A DNA stretch of 64,000 nt. Origin: Mucilaginibacter gracilis. Lineage in GTDB: Bacteria > Bacteroidota > Bacteroidia > Sphingobacteriales > Sphingobacteriaceae. Under the pieces are notes generated by a model. That model saw only the letters and a program-made list of their open reading frames with translations. It had not been told where the DNA came from and did no database searches. Where the stretch lies: positions 4,402,001 through 4,466,000 of the forward strand of contig NZ_RBKU01000001.1 in the NCBI RefSeq assembly GCF_003633615.1. The letters run 5' to 3'. The position numbers were made by a program, and so were the translations under genes. This document shows positions 1 through 8,604 of the stretch, piece by piece. Position 1 is the stretch's first letter; each line of letters opens with the position of its first letter.

Positions 1-1085
1 TGAACCGTTTGCAAAAAAAGTTAGAGAAGATAGGGCGCGACCCCAAAATAACCGCACGGGCTGTAGGCTTGCGCTACGTGAGCGATTCGGTAGCGGGGTA
101 TACGCGTAAGGTTACTAAAAGCGGCTTCGCCTTTTACGATGCCGACGGCAAGCCGGTTAAAGATAAAGAGTTGCAGCAACGGTTTAAAAGTTTGGTAATT
201 CCGCCTGCCTATACTCATGTTTGGATATCGCCTTATGCCAATGGCCATTTGCAGTTTACGGGCGTAGATGCAGCGGGCCGCAAGCAATACCGTTACCACC
301 CGGAGTGGAACGCTATACGTAACCATTCAAAATTTCATCGTATGCAACTGTTTGCCAGCTTTTTGCCCGCTATAAGGCAACAGGTTGCCAAAGACCTGGC
401 ACGGCACGGCATGGCTTACCAAAAGGTTTTGGCTCTGGTGGTAAAGTTAATGGAGCTAACCAGTATAAGGGTTGGTAACGATTCGTATAAAAAACTCTAT
501 GGCTCGTTCGGGTTAACAACTTTGCAAAACAGGCACGTTAAAATTAACGGTGACGATATGAGCTTTGAGTTTCGCGGAAAGAAGGGGGTTTATCAAAAGA
601 TAGCTTTGCATAGTAAAAAGCTTGCAAAGCTGGTAAAGCAGTGCCGCGATATCCCCGGTAAGGAGCTGTTTCAATATTACGATCACGATGGCAAGCATTG
701 CACTATCGGCTCCGGCGATGTGAACAACTATTTAAAGGAAGCAACTGGCGAAGATTTTACCGCCAAAGATTTTAGAACCTGGGCCGGTAGTGTAAGCGCG
801 CTATATGCTTTTAAAACCGCAGGAGGGTTTGAAACCGCTACCGAATGCAAAAAGAAGATAGTAAACGTGCTTGATGAGGTAGCCCTAAATCTGGGTAATA
901 CACGCACAGTTTGTAAAAAATACTACGTACACCCGGCAGTAATTAAAAGTTATGAAGATGGCACGATAGATAAGTACGTAGCTAAACTTGACGAAAAAGA
1001 CCAGGCCGATGCTAACGAACTAAACCTGGCCGAAAAAATATTACTCCAACTTTTAGAAAGCGAAAACATGGCTAAAGCCGGATGA
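1..1085 (+). CDS. DNA topoisomerase IB (poxvirus/bacterial type), start just outside window
   Basis: Type IB topoisomerase that nicks and religates one DNA strand through a 3'-phosphotyrosine and relaxes supercoils without ATP. The N-terminal part (about residues 10-90) carries the family's VIPPAYTHVWI and TGVDAAGRKQYRYHP segments. The catalytic core follows, with the nucleophile most likely Tyr306 in the C-terminal KKYYVHP motif, counted from the TTG at position 9. About 358 residues matches the bacterial family. The frame is open to the left edge and the first bases read TG-AAC-CGT-TTG, so the real start is probably an ATG beginning one base before the window (MNRLQKK...). The gene is therefore complete except for that base. 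Assignment is confident; the start is an inference. Confidence 0.93.
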   Translation, partial: NRLQKKLEKIGRDPKITARAVGLRYVSDSVAGYTRKVTKSGFAFYDADGKPVKDKELQQRFKSLVIPPAYTHVWISPYANGHLQFTGVDAAGRKQYRYHPEWNAIRNHSKFHRMQLFASFLPAIRQQVAKDLARHGMAYQKVLALVVKLMELTSIRVGNDSYKKLYGSFGLTTLQNRHVKINGDDMSFEFRGKKGVYQKIALHSKKLAKLVKQCRDIPGKELFQYYDHDGKHCTIGSGDVNNYLKEATGEDFTAKDFRTWAGSVSALYAFKTAGGFETATECKKKIVNVLDEVALNLGNTRTVCKKYYVHPAVIKSYEDGTIDKYVAKLDEKDQADANELNLAEKILLQLLESENMAKAG

Positions 1086-1236
1086 TTTTAAAATGGGCAC
1101 AATTGTGAAAATACAAATCGGTTTTTAAAATACAATTCAATACAAACTGCTGGTTTAGCCGGCATTTTTTGTTTGGCTTTTAAATTTTACCTTTACAAGT
1201 AACCTAAAGCATAACCGGTATTCCTTTATAACATTC

Positions 1237-2541
1237 ATGAACAGCCTAACCCCAACACCATCAGCCGAAGCCATAGGGCACCGCCTAAAATCTATCATCG
1301 GTGGCTCAATAGGTAACCTGGTTGAGTGGTACGATTGGTATGTTTATTCGGCGTTCTCGCTGTACTTTGCAGGCTCATTTTTCCCGAAAGGCAGCGAAAC
1401 CGCGCAATTGTTAGATACGGCTGGCGTTTTTGCGCTTGGCTTTTTAATGCGTCCCATTGGCGGCTGGATAATGGGTGTTTATGCCGATAAAAAAGGGCGT
1501 AAAGCTGCGCTTACTTTATCTGTTTTATTAATGAGTGCCGGGTCGTTGGTTATAGCTTTGGTACCGGGGTATAAGCAAATAGGCATTGCAGCACCAATTA
1601 TACTTGTGCTTGCGCGGATATTACAGGGCCTGAGCGTGGGCGGCGAATATGGTACAAGCGCAACTTACCTTAGCGAAATGGCCACCAAAAAGCATCGCGG
1701 CTTTTATTCAAGTTTCCAATATGTTACCTTAATTATGGGGCAACTGCTGGCCCTGGGAGTACTGGTTTTATTGCAGCAATATTTTTTAACACAACAGCAA
1801 TTGCATAGTTGGGGTTGGCGCATTCCGTTTGGTATTGGTGCGGTTTTAGCAGTGTCGGCAATGTATTTACGCCGCAGTTTAATGGAGACGGAATCCTTTA
1901 GCAAGGAGCGCGATACCAAACAAAACCGAGGAACATTAAAGGCTCTTTTTGAACATCCCAAAGCAGTGGCACTGGTTATTTGTTTAACAATGGGCGGCAC
2001 GGTGGCGTTTTATACCTTTAGTACGTACATGCAAAAGTTTTTGGTAAATACCTCCGGCTTTAATAAAAACCAGGCTACGCTTATATCAACCTTAACATTG
2101 TTTGGCTTTATGCTGATACAACCGTTGTTCGGCTTATTGTCGGATAGGGTAGGCCGCAAGCCTTTACTTATTGCTTTTGGGGTGCTTGGCGTTTTAACCA
2201 CAATCCCAATTATGGGCACCCTGGAGAAAACCCATGAAATTCTGCCAGCATTTGCGCTGATTATGATTGCGCTCACCATTACAAGCTTGTACACATCAAT
2301 TAATGCAGTTGTAAAGGCCGAGTTATTTCCGGTTAATGTGCGTGCTTTGGGGGTTGGTTTTCCGTATGCTATTGCAGTCTCGGTATTTGGAGGCAGTGCC
2401 GAATATTTGGCCTTACAGTTTAAACAGCACGGGCACGCCAACTGGTTTTATTGGTATGTTACGGCTTGCATCGCGGTATCGTTAACGGTTTATGCCACCA
2501 TGAACGACACCCGGAAATACAGCCGGATGGAAGAAGATTAG
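1237..2541 (+). CDS. kgtP: MFS metabolite:H+ symporter, alpha-ketoglutarate permease-like
   Basis: Twelve-helix major facilitator of the metabolite:H+ symporter group, expected in the inner membrane importing 2-oxoglutarate or a related dicarboxylate with protons. The sequence follows E. coli KgtP closely as I recall it: GNLVEWYDWYVYS in helix 1, the RPIGGW and ADKKGRK loop-2/3 signature, the GLSVGGEYGTSATYLSE segment, a SDRVGRKP repeat of the signature after helix 8, and GGSAEYLAL near the end. Length (434 residues) is normal. It starts 151 bp after the topoisomerase and is followed by a palindromic repeat that begins about 10 bp beyond its stop codon. Substrate is inferred from similarity only. 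Confidence 0.88.
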   Translation: MNSLTPTPSAEAIGHRLKSIIGGSIGNLVEWYDWYVYSAFSLYFAGSFFPKGSETAQLLDTAGVFALGFLMRPIGGWIMGVYADKKGRKAALTLSVLLMSAGSLVIALVPGYKQIGIAAPIILVLARILQGLSVGGEYGTSATYLSEMATKKHRGFYSSFQYVTLIMGQLLALGVLVLLQQYFLTQQQLHSWGWRIPFGIGAVLAVSAMYLRRSLMETESFSKERDTKQNRGTLKALFEHPKAVALVICLTMGGTVAFYTFSTYMQKFLVNTSGFNKNQATLISTLTLFGFMLIQPLFGLLSDRVGRKPLLIAFGVLGVLTTIPIMGTLEKTHEILPAFALIMIALTITSLYTSINAVVKAELFPVNVRALGVGFPYAIAVSVFGGSAEYLALQFKQHGHANWFYWYVTACIAVSLTVYATMNDTRKYSRMEED

Positions 2542-2546
2542 TTTGA

Positions 2547-2632
2547 TGTGGGATTTCGGATGTTCGATTTGGGATTTTTTAAATCCAATTTCCAATAAAC
2601 TAAAAAATTCGAAATCGAACATCCGAAATCAA
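2547..2632. repeat. Palindromic element family A, copy 1
   Basis: Inverted repeat with perfect 19-bp arms at 2552-2570 and 2612-2630 (core GATTTCGGATGTTCGATTT) separated by an AT-rich spacer of about 40 bp. It starts a few bases after the kgtP stop codon. Closely related sequence recurs at 50630-50876 upstream of alaS. Confidence 0.8.
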
Positions 2633-2656
2633 AAAATGAAGTTATAAAATAAGAAT

Positions 2657-3574
2657 ATGGAATTTGGACGCGTTACCACGCCTGAACTGGCAACTATTGA
2701 TTTTACTTTGCCACCCAACCCCCGGTTGACAACCGAAACCTTGAATGCCGCCGAACCCAAAAAACAACTGGAAGTGCATATAGGTTGCGCCAAATGGGGC
2801 CGTAAAGAATGGGTGGGCAAAATATATCCTGATAAAACCAAGGAAGCCAATTTTTTAGATGAGTATGTTAAGCATTTTGACTGTATTGAGCTTAATGCTA
2901 CTTTTTATAATGTTTATCCGGCTACAACTATCCAAAAGTGGAAGGATAAGGCTTTGCAGAACCCACACTTTAAGTTTTGCCCCAAGTTTTCGCAAAGTAT
3001 TACACATATTAAACGTTTAAAAAATGCCGAAGAAGTTACTACTGCGTTTTACGAAGGTATTATGGCCTTCGGCGATTTACTTGGCCCCTTATTTTTGCAA
3101 CTTAGTGATAACTATACGCCCAAAAGCATGCCCGAGCTAAAAAGTTACCTGCAACATTTACCGCATGATGTGCCTGTTTTTGTTGAGGTGAGGCATAAAG
3201 ACTGGTTTGCTGTTCCGGCCATTCGCGATGAGTTTTTTGGGATGCTGCGCGATTTGAATAAAGGAGCCGTAATAACCGATGCCTCTGGCCGCCGCGACTG
3301 TGTACATATGGAACTACCCACGCCGCATGCCTTTATACGTTTTGTGGGCAACAGCCTTGACCCAACCGACTATACCCGCGTTGACGAGTGGGTGCAACGC
3401 ATTAAACAATGGCACCAGCAGGGTTTACAGTCGGTTTGGTTTTTTATGCATCAGCACGATGAACGATATTCGCCCGAGTTGTGCGACTATGTTACCCAGC
3501 AATTAAACAAAGAGTTAGGACTTAACTTATTACGACCAAAGTTTATTGGCAAGGATAAGGGATTATTTGATTAA
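2657..3574 (+). CDS. DUF72 family protein
   Basis: Member of the widespread DUF72 family (YecE-like), predicted TIM-barrel proteins without an established reaction. Family marks are the early IGCAKWGRKEWVGKIYP segment, the FDCIELNATFYNVYP strand (residues about 75-90), the FCPKFSQSITH segment, and a C-terminal WFFMHQHDE segment. Length 305 is somewhat above the usual 240-290 because of an N-terminal extension of about 40 residues. It is cytosolic, with no signal peptide. The start follows element A1 by 25 bp. Identity as DUF72 is firm; function is unknown. Confidence 0.85.
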   Translation: MEFGRVTTPELATIDFTLPPNPRLTTETLNAAEPKKQLEVHIGCAKWGRKEWVGKIYPDKTKEANFLDEYVKHFDCIELNATFYNVYPATTIQKWKDKALQNPHFKFCPKFSQSITHIKRLKNAEEVTTAFYEGIMAFGDLLGPLFLQLSDNYTPKSMPELKSYLQHLPHDVPVFVEVRHKDWFAVPAIRDEFFGMLRDLNKGAVITDASGRRDCVHMELPTPHAFIRFVGNSLDPTDYTRVDEWVQRIKQWHQQGLQSVWFFMHQHDERYSPELCDYVTQQLNKELGLNLLRPKFIGKDKGLFD

Positions 3575-3620
3575 GGCTTTAAAGAATAGTAATAAATAGG
3601 ATTTATACAATAAACTACCA

Positions 3621-4076
3621 ATGGATAATAAGCAACTCCTAATAAATTTTTACGCCGCCTTTGCGGCAGGTGACGCCGAAGGAATGGTTGCCTGTTATTC
3701 CGATGATATAGAGTTTACCGACCCTGCCTTTGGTTTGCAAATCGGCGAAAACGCCAAAAACATGTGGCGGATGTTACTCAAAAATCCGGATATAAAGGTT
3801 ACGGTAAGCAACATTGAGGCAAACGAAAAAACCGGAAGTGCCAATTGGGTTGCTGTTTATACTTTTAGCCGTACTGGGCGCAAGGTTACCAACCGTGTTT
3901 CGGCAAAGTTTGAGTTTGGCGGCGGCAAAATAACCAAACATACCGACTATTTTAACATCTGGAAATGGGCCGGTCAGGCTATGGGTATTAAAGGGTATTT
4001 ATTAGGATGGACGCCATTAATGCAAAACGGCATTCATAAACAAGCGGTTATGATGTTGACGAGGTTTAATATATAA
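3621..4076 (+). CDS. SnoaL/NTF2-like nuclear transport factor 2 family protein
   Basis: Small alpha+beta cone protein of the NTF2-like superfamily (151 residues). The N-terminus (LLINFYAAFAAGDAEGMVACYSDDIEFTDPAFG) is the typical helix plus first strand of SnoaL-like polyketide-cyclase/ketosteroid-isomerase relatives, and the C-terminal half shows the TKHTDYFNIWKW strand common in Bacteroidota homologues. Such proteins bind small hydrophobic ligands or act as isomerases, but no catalytic set can be assigned here. It stands alone on the plus strand, 46 bp after the DUF72 gene and convergent with the next genes. Confidence 0.8.
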   Translation: MDNKQLLINFYAAFAAGDAEGMVACYSDDIEFTDPAFGLQIGENAKNMWRMLLKNPDIKVTVSNIEANEKTGSANWVAVYTFSRTGRKVTNRVSAKFEFGGGKITKHTDYFNIWKWAGQAMGIKGYLLGWTPLMQNGIHKQAVMMLTRFNI

Positions 4077-4139
4077 TTTTCAATCCTCAAATATCGATAC
4101 TCAGATTAGTTATTAATGGCGCAATTTGGTTAGTGTAAA

Positions 4140-4382
4140 CTACAGCTTATGAATTACGTCGCCATATTTATCAAGATGTGTATGACATTTTGGGCAAGTT
4201 GTGCCACCCCAAAGAGCTTCTGCTTTGTTATCAGGTATTCGTATAATAGGCTGCTTGGTTTGACATACCGGGCAATATACACGTTTTAAATTTACACCCC
4301 ATTTAGATTTGTGTTTACTTTCATTTGTTAGCCAAATAATAAAAGCAATTACCATAATCGAATAAATTAGTACTTGAATCAT
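4140..4382 (-). CDS. Small membrane protein with C-terminal zinc ribbon
   Basis: An 80-residue protein with one hydrophobic N-terminal helix (about residues 2-19) and a C-terminal four-cysteine zinc-ribbon-like module, CPVC at about residue 37 and CPKC at about residue 63. This suggests a membrane-anchored, cytoplasm-facing metal-binding domain. I do not recognise a named family. Coding potential is supported by the paired CxxC motifs and a clean in-frame start. It lies 67 bp downstream of the DUF1345 gene on the same strand. Confidence 0.6.
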   Translation of the reverse strand: MIQVLIYSIMVIAFIIWLTNESKHKSKWGVNLKRVYCPVCQTKQPIIRIPDNKAEALWGGTTCPKCHTHLDKYGDVIHKL

Positions 4383-4449
4383 TGGATGTGATTTAGTGAT
4401 AAATTTTTATGTCTATTTAATCGATATGGTTTCCGCGTAGGGTTCATTA

Positions 4450-5136
4450 TTAAACCAGGCCCGAAACCACGTTTATACTCAAAGCTACAATAGCAGTGTT
4501 AAAAGCAAACGAGATAAGGCCGTGTAACAAAACCATCCGGCGTATGGGGCGCGAAGATATTTCAACATCTGATACCTGAAATGTCATCCCCACTACGAAT
4601 GAGAAATAGGCAAAATCAAGATAATCCGGGGTCTTTTCGTCCGGAAACTGTAGGCCGCCTATAACGGCTGTTGCTTTATCGTCAGGGTCCGGTGTAGTCG
4701 TGTAAAACATGTGGGCATAGCTCATGGTAAAAACAGTGTGCAACATCCACCACGATACGATTACCGAGCCAACGGCCAATAATGCCAGGCGCAGTACATC
4801 ATCATGATGGCTGCCTTTGCTGGCCTTTAGCAAAAACAGAATAGCAAATAAACTAACGCATGAGCCTGCAATAATAAACAACAGTATCATAAACCGGTTA
4901 GAATCTTTAAGGCGTGCTATTTTACGCATTTCGCGCGGGTGCGATGAAAGGATAATGAGCCAATCGGTAATGATGATAACCGAGGCGCAGCTTAACCACG
5001 ATAATATAATGAGCGACGGTACCGATACATGCCCGTAAATGAGGCAAAATACAAGGATGCCAACAGCAAGTGCCATAATAAGCCTATGTTGCACATCAAA
5101 ACGGATAAGCGAGTCTATTTTGGGTTCTTTCTGCAT
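4450..5136 (-). CDS. DUF1345 family integral membrane protein
   Basis: Predicted inner-membrane protein of 228 residues with about five hydrophobic segments. The family-specific C-terminal region PDYLDFAYFSFVVGMTFQVSDVEI, followed by RPIRRMVLLHGLISFAFNT, identifies DUF1345, whose function is unknown. The pattern of acidic and aromatic residues in the loop before the fourth helix resembles other family members. The gene starts 5 bp after the ywbE stop codon, so the two are very likely cotranscribed, with argH just upstream. Confidence 0.85.
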   Translation of the reverse strand: MQKEPKIDSLIRFDVQHRLIMALAVGILVFCLIYGHVSVPSLIILSWLSCASVIIITDWLIILSSHPREMRKIARLKDSNRFMILLFIIAGSCVSLFAILFLLKASKGSHHDDVLRLALLAVGSVIVSWWMLHTVFTMSYAHMFYTTTPDPDDKATAVIGGLQFPDEKTPDYLDFAYFSFVVGMTFQVSDVEISSRPIRRMVLLHGLISFAFNTAIVALSINVVSGLV

Positions 5137-5141
5137 GTTAA

Positions 5142-5342
5142 TTAGTCTTCTTCAACAATCTCGGCAACCCTGCCCACTTGTCCGTCTTCTAACCGTACTT
5201 TAATTCCGCGCGAGTGGTACGCCGAACTGGTAAGCAGGTTAGCCACAACGCCCCGCGTTAACTTACCGCTCCGCTGATCTTTTTTCAGGATAATATCAAC
5301 CAGTAAACCCGGGTATATATCTGCTCTGTTTTGGCCGTTCAT
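5142..5342 (-). CDS. ywbE: YwbE family protein
   Basis: Small conserved protein (66 residues from the chosen start) of the YwbE/DUF2196 family, function unknown. The start at MNGQNRADIYPG was chosen because family members begin there; the reading frame extends 11 codons further upstream but that stretch looks non-native. The conserved core LKKDQRSGKLTRGVV and GIKVRLEDGQVGRV is present. It lies between argH and the DUF1345 gene on the same strand with short spacing. Confidence 0.85.
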   Translation of the reverse strand: MNGQNRADIYPGLLVDIILKKDQRSGKLTRGVVANLLTSSAYHSRGIKVRLEDGQVGRVAEIVEED

Positions 5343-5412
5343 TTTAATGATCTGGTTTATCCCGCCACCGGACAAAAAGGCTGGGGGGGATAAAGTAAGA
5401 ATTATTTTGTGT

Positions 5413-6747
5413 TTATGCTACTAAACCCTCAATTGCCTTATTCACCTTTTCGAAAGGGAACTGCGCCACCAAGTTTTGCATGGCATTGGTAATATGCTCA
5501 TTGCCAAGGTTGCCTATACTGCCTTCGTGGCTATGGTTAACGTTTCTATCCGGCTTAAATTCACCTTTTTCAATGGCGAGGCCCACGTATTTATAGGCAT
5601 CCCTAAAAGGCATTCCACTTAAAACTAGTCGGTTAACCTCCTCAACGCTAAACAGGTAGGCATATTTAGCATCATCAAGTATATTATCCTTTACGGTGAT
5701 ATGTTCGAGCATAAAGGCGGCCATGTGCAGGCTGTTTTTAATATCGGCAAAAGCCGGAAAAAGTAGCTCCTTCAATAATTGAAGTTCACGATGATAGCCC
5801 GATGGCAGGTTAGTCGTCATCATGGCAACATCGTTAGGTAATGCTTGCAGGCGGTTGCAACGGCCACGCATAATTTCCCAAACATCGGGGTTTTTTTTAT
5901 GCGGCATAATGCTCGATCCTGTCGTTAAATTTTCGGGATAGCTCACAAAAGAAAAATTCTGACTCAGGTAAAGGCATTGGTCCATTGCCATTTTGGCCAG
6001 CGTTGCCGCGATAGAAGATAGTGCCTGTGCAATAACGCGTTCGGTTTTTCCGCGCCCCATTTGTGCGTAAACCACATTGTAGTTTAAAGCCTCAAAACCT
6101 AACAGTTGCGTAGTTAAAGTACGGTTTAACGGAAACGACGAACCATAACCCGCCGCCGAACCCAGTGGGTTTTTATTGGTAATGTGGTATGCCGCCAAAA
6201 TAAGTTCCAAATCATCAATCAAACTTTCGGCATAAGCGCCAAACCATAGGCCAAATGAGGATGGCATGGCTATTTGCAAATGCGTATAGCCCGGCAATAA
6301 AACATGTTTATGCTTTTCGCTGAGGCTGATAAGCAGGTTAAACAGGCTTTGCACTGCTTCAACAACTTCCTGCAATTCGTGGCGGAAATATAGTTTCAGA
6401 TCAACTAAAACCTGGTCATTGCGCGATCGGCCACTGTGTATCTTTTTTCCGGCCTCGCCAATGCGGCGGGTAAGCAACACTTCCACCTGCGAGTGTATAT
6501 CTTCAACGTCGGCCTCAATTTTAAAATCGCCGGTTTTAATATCGGCGTATATCTTTTTTAATTCCAATTGTATTACTTCCAGGTCGGCTTTATCAAGCAA
6601 GCCAACGCTGGCCAGCATTTGGGTGTGGGCCAATGAGCCCAGTACATCAAACGCAGCCATTTGCTCGTCAAATTCACGATCGCGGCCCACGGTAAAGTTT
6701 TCTACAAGTTTATCTACAGTAATAGTTTTTTGCCAGATTTTACTCAT
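5413..6747 (-). CDS. argH: Argininosuccinate lyase
   Basis: Cytosolic tetrameric enzyme of the fumarase/aspartase superfamily that splits argininosuccinate into arginine and fumarate, the last step of arginine synthesis. The superfamily signature GSSIMPHKKNPD, containing the catalytic serine loop, is intact, as are the HSGRSRNDQV and PGYTHLQIAMP segments. Length (444) is normal. A CATCTTTG box just upstream of the ATG fits a Bacteroidota -7 element with a very short leader. It is downstream of the ureide operon on the same strand but has its own promoter-like box. No other arg genes are in the window. Confidence 0.95.
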   Translation of the reverse strand: MSKIWQKTITVDKLVENFTVGRDREFDEQMAAFDVLGSLAHTQMLASVGLLDKADLEVIQLELKKIYADIKTGDFKIEADVEDIHSQVEVLLTRRIGEAGKKIHSGRSRNDQVLVDLKLYFRHELQEVVEAVQSLFNLLISLSEKHKHVLLPGYTHLQIAMPSSFGLWFGAYAESLIDDLELILAAYHITNKNPLGSAAGYGSSFPLNRTLTTQLLGFEALNYNVVYAQMGRGKTERVIAQALSSIAATLAKMAMDQCLYLSQNFSFVSYPENLTTGSSIMPHKKNPDVWEIMRGRCNRLQALPNDVAMMTTNLPSGYHRELQLLKELLFPAFADIKNSLHMAAFMLEHITVKDNILDDAKYAYLFSVEEVNRLVLSGMPFRDAYKYVGLAIEKGEFKPDRNVNHSHEGSIGNLGNEHITNAMQNLVAQFPFEKVNKAIEGLVA

Positions 6748-6819
6748 GGTGCAAAGATGTAATAAATTATTTATTTGGTAACAAAGGTGCAGGCAATAAC
6801 AGGGCTAATGCAGCAATTA

Positions 6820-8445
6820 TTAAATTAAGGCAAAAGTGCTGCCATCAAACAAACCCTTGTCGCTTAGTTTTAAATGGGGTATTACCAGGAGTGCCATAAA
6901 AGAAAGCGTCATGAAAGGGGCAGAGAGGGTTGAGCCCATCAGCTTGGCCTTGGCATCAATAGCGGTATAAGCTCTGGCAACATCATAGCCATTGCCGGTG
7001 CTCATTAAGCCTGCAACGGGCAGTGCCAAAACAGTTTCATCGGTATTGCTCACGCAGCTAATGCCGCCTTGGGCTTTAATAATAAGGTTTACAGCTTTGC
7101 AAATACTATCATCATCAACACCAACAACTACAATGTTATGGCTATCGTGTGCCACCGACGATGCTATGGCGCCCTCGGTTAAACCAAAATTTTTGATAAA
7201 ACTTTTCGCGATGGGCGCATTATGGTAACGGTTAACAACCGCTATTTTTAAAATATCATCTTTAAGGTCGGGCTTGAGTAAACCATTTTCGGGTGTTAGT
7301 TTTACCAATAGTTTGTTGGTAATAAGTTGCCCGTCGATAGCCTCAATAACTGGTGTTAACTCGTTGTATAGTTGGTTAACCTCAAACGCAAAATCACCCG
7401 GCGTTTTTTCTGTTACCCGGAAATTGTTAACCAGGCCCGCCGTGCTGCTTTCAATTAACGAAACACCGTTTTCGGCAACCAAAACACCATCAATGTAAGT
7501 TTGCAAAACCTCAAAGTTTCGCAAATCGTTAACCAAAATAAAATCGGCAGGCTGGCCGGGTTGCAGCAGGCCAATATCTAATTTATAATGCTCAACCGGG
7601 TTAATACAAGCAGCTTGCAGTACCTTAAATACATCAACGTCTTTATGTACGGCACGGCTGCAAAGTTCGTTTATGTGGCTGGCAACTAAGCTATCGGGGT
7701 GCTTATCGTCGCTGCAAAACATCATATGGTTGGGGTAATCATGCAGCAGGTTTATCAGCGCATCAAAGTTTTTAGCGGCGCTGCCCTCACGTATCAGTAT
7801 CTTCATGCCGTAGTTCAGCTTATCCAGTGCTTCTTCGGCAGTAAAGCATTCATGGTCGGTGCTAATGCCGGCCTTAATGTATTGGCCGGCCTGTTCGCCG
7901 CGCAAACCGGGCGCGTGTCCATCAACGGGCTTTCCGGCAGCTAAGGCACTTTTTATTTTCGCTAAAACTTCGGCATCCCCGTTCAACACGCCGGGGAAGT
8001 TCATCATTTCGGCCAGATATTTAACCTCGTCGCGTTCTAATAATTTAGCTACGTCGGCGGCATCTAATACCGCTCCAGCGGTTTCAAATGTAGTGGCAGG
8101 TACACAGCTTGGGGCACCAAAATTAAACTTAAACGGCACGGTTTTACCGTTTTCTATCATGTATTCAACCCCCGCCAGGCCACACACATTGGCAATTTCG
8201 TGCGGGTCGTTAACGGTGCCTACGGTGCCATGCACTACTGCTAACCTTGCAAACTCCGCCGGTACCAACATCGAACTTTCCACATGCACATGCGCATCAA
8301 CAAAGCCGGGCATAATATAGGCTAAAGCCGATTCATCGGTCACAGCAATTTTTTCCACAGCGGTTATCCTGCCATCGGCAAAGCTTACCCTTGCGGGATA
8401 GATGCTTTTGTTCTTAATATCAACCAGTTTGGCAGTTATTTGCAT
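6820..8445 (-). CDS. ade: Adenine deaminase
   Basis: Amidohydrolase-superfamily enzyme converting adenine to hypoxanthine and ammonia, feeding purine catabolism or salvage. The metal-binding motif [13 protein letters not shown] (residues about 45-60), the [11 protein letters not shown] segment, DGHAPGL, TDHECFT and the [15 protein letters not shown]-terminal motif are all characteristic of Ade rather than of adenosine deaminase. Length (541) is typical. It is the last gene of the minus-strand purine/ureide run, separated from the CitE-like lyase gene by a palindromic element that fills the gap. Assignment is firm. Confidence 0.94.
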   Translation of the reverse strand: MQITAKLVDIKNKSIYPARVSFADGRITAVEKIAVTDESALAYIMPGFVDAHVHVESSMLVPAEFARLAVVHGTVGTVNDPHEIANVCGLAGVEYMIENGKTVPFKFNFGAPSCVPATTFETAGAVLDAADVAKLLERDEVKYLAEMMNFPGVLNGDAEVLAKIKSALAAGKPVDGHAPGLRGEQAGQYIKAGISTDHECFTAEEALDKLNYGMKILIREGSAAKNFDALINLLHDYPNHMMFCSDDKHPDSLVASHINELCSRAVHKDVDVFKVLQAACINPVEHYKLDIGLLQPGQPADFILVNDLRNFEVLQTYIDGVLVAENGVSLIESSTAGLVNNFRVTEKTPGDFAFEVNQLYNELTPVIEAIDGQLITNKLLVKLTPENGLLKPDLKDDILKIAVVNRYHNAPIAKSFIKNFGLTEGAIASSVAHDSHNIVVVGVDDDSICKAVNLIIKAQGGISCVSNTDETVLALPVAGLMSTGNGYDVARAYTAIDAKAKLMGSTLSAPFMTLSFMALLVIPHLKLSDKGLFDGSTFALI

Positions 8446-8448
8446 GTT

Positions 8449-8604
8449 AAGCCCCTCTAAATCTCCCCCCGAAAGGGGAGATTTTTGATTTAGATTGTTT
8501 TTTCGATTTACTTTAAAGATACGCCTTTTTGGGAAGTACCTTAACTTAGTTTATTGTTCATTGCTCTTAAAGCCCTCCCTTCCGGGGAAGGTTAGTTGAG
8601 GCTT
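8449..8604. repeat. Palindromic element family B, copy 1
   Basis: Element of about 156 bp with imperfect inverted ends: left AAGCCCCTCTAAATC..., right ...TTAGTTGAGGCTT. It fills the gap between the CitE-like lyase and ade. Its right end touches the stop codon of the lyase (TAA at 8605-8607, minus strand) and its left end lies 3 bp upstream of the ade ATG. The left arm contains a local perfect 10-bp hairpin (AAATCTCCCC at 8459-8468, paired with 8475-8484). Confidence 0.8.

Noticed and set aside
7859-8320. Long opposite-strand frame within ade
   Set aside because: Shadow of a well-supported gene; low-complexity composition and no family features.
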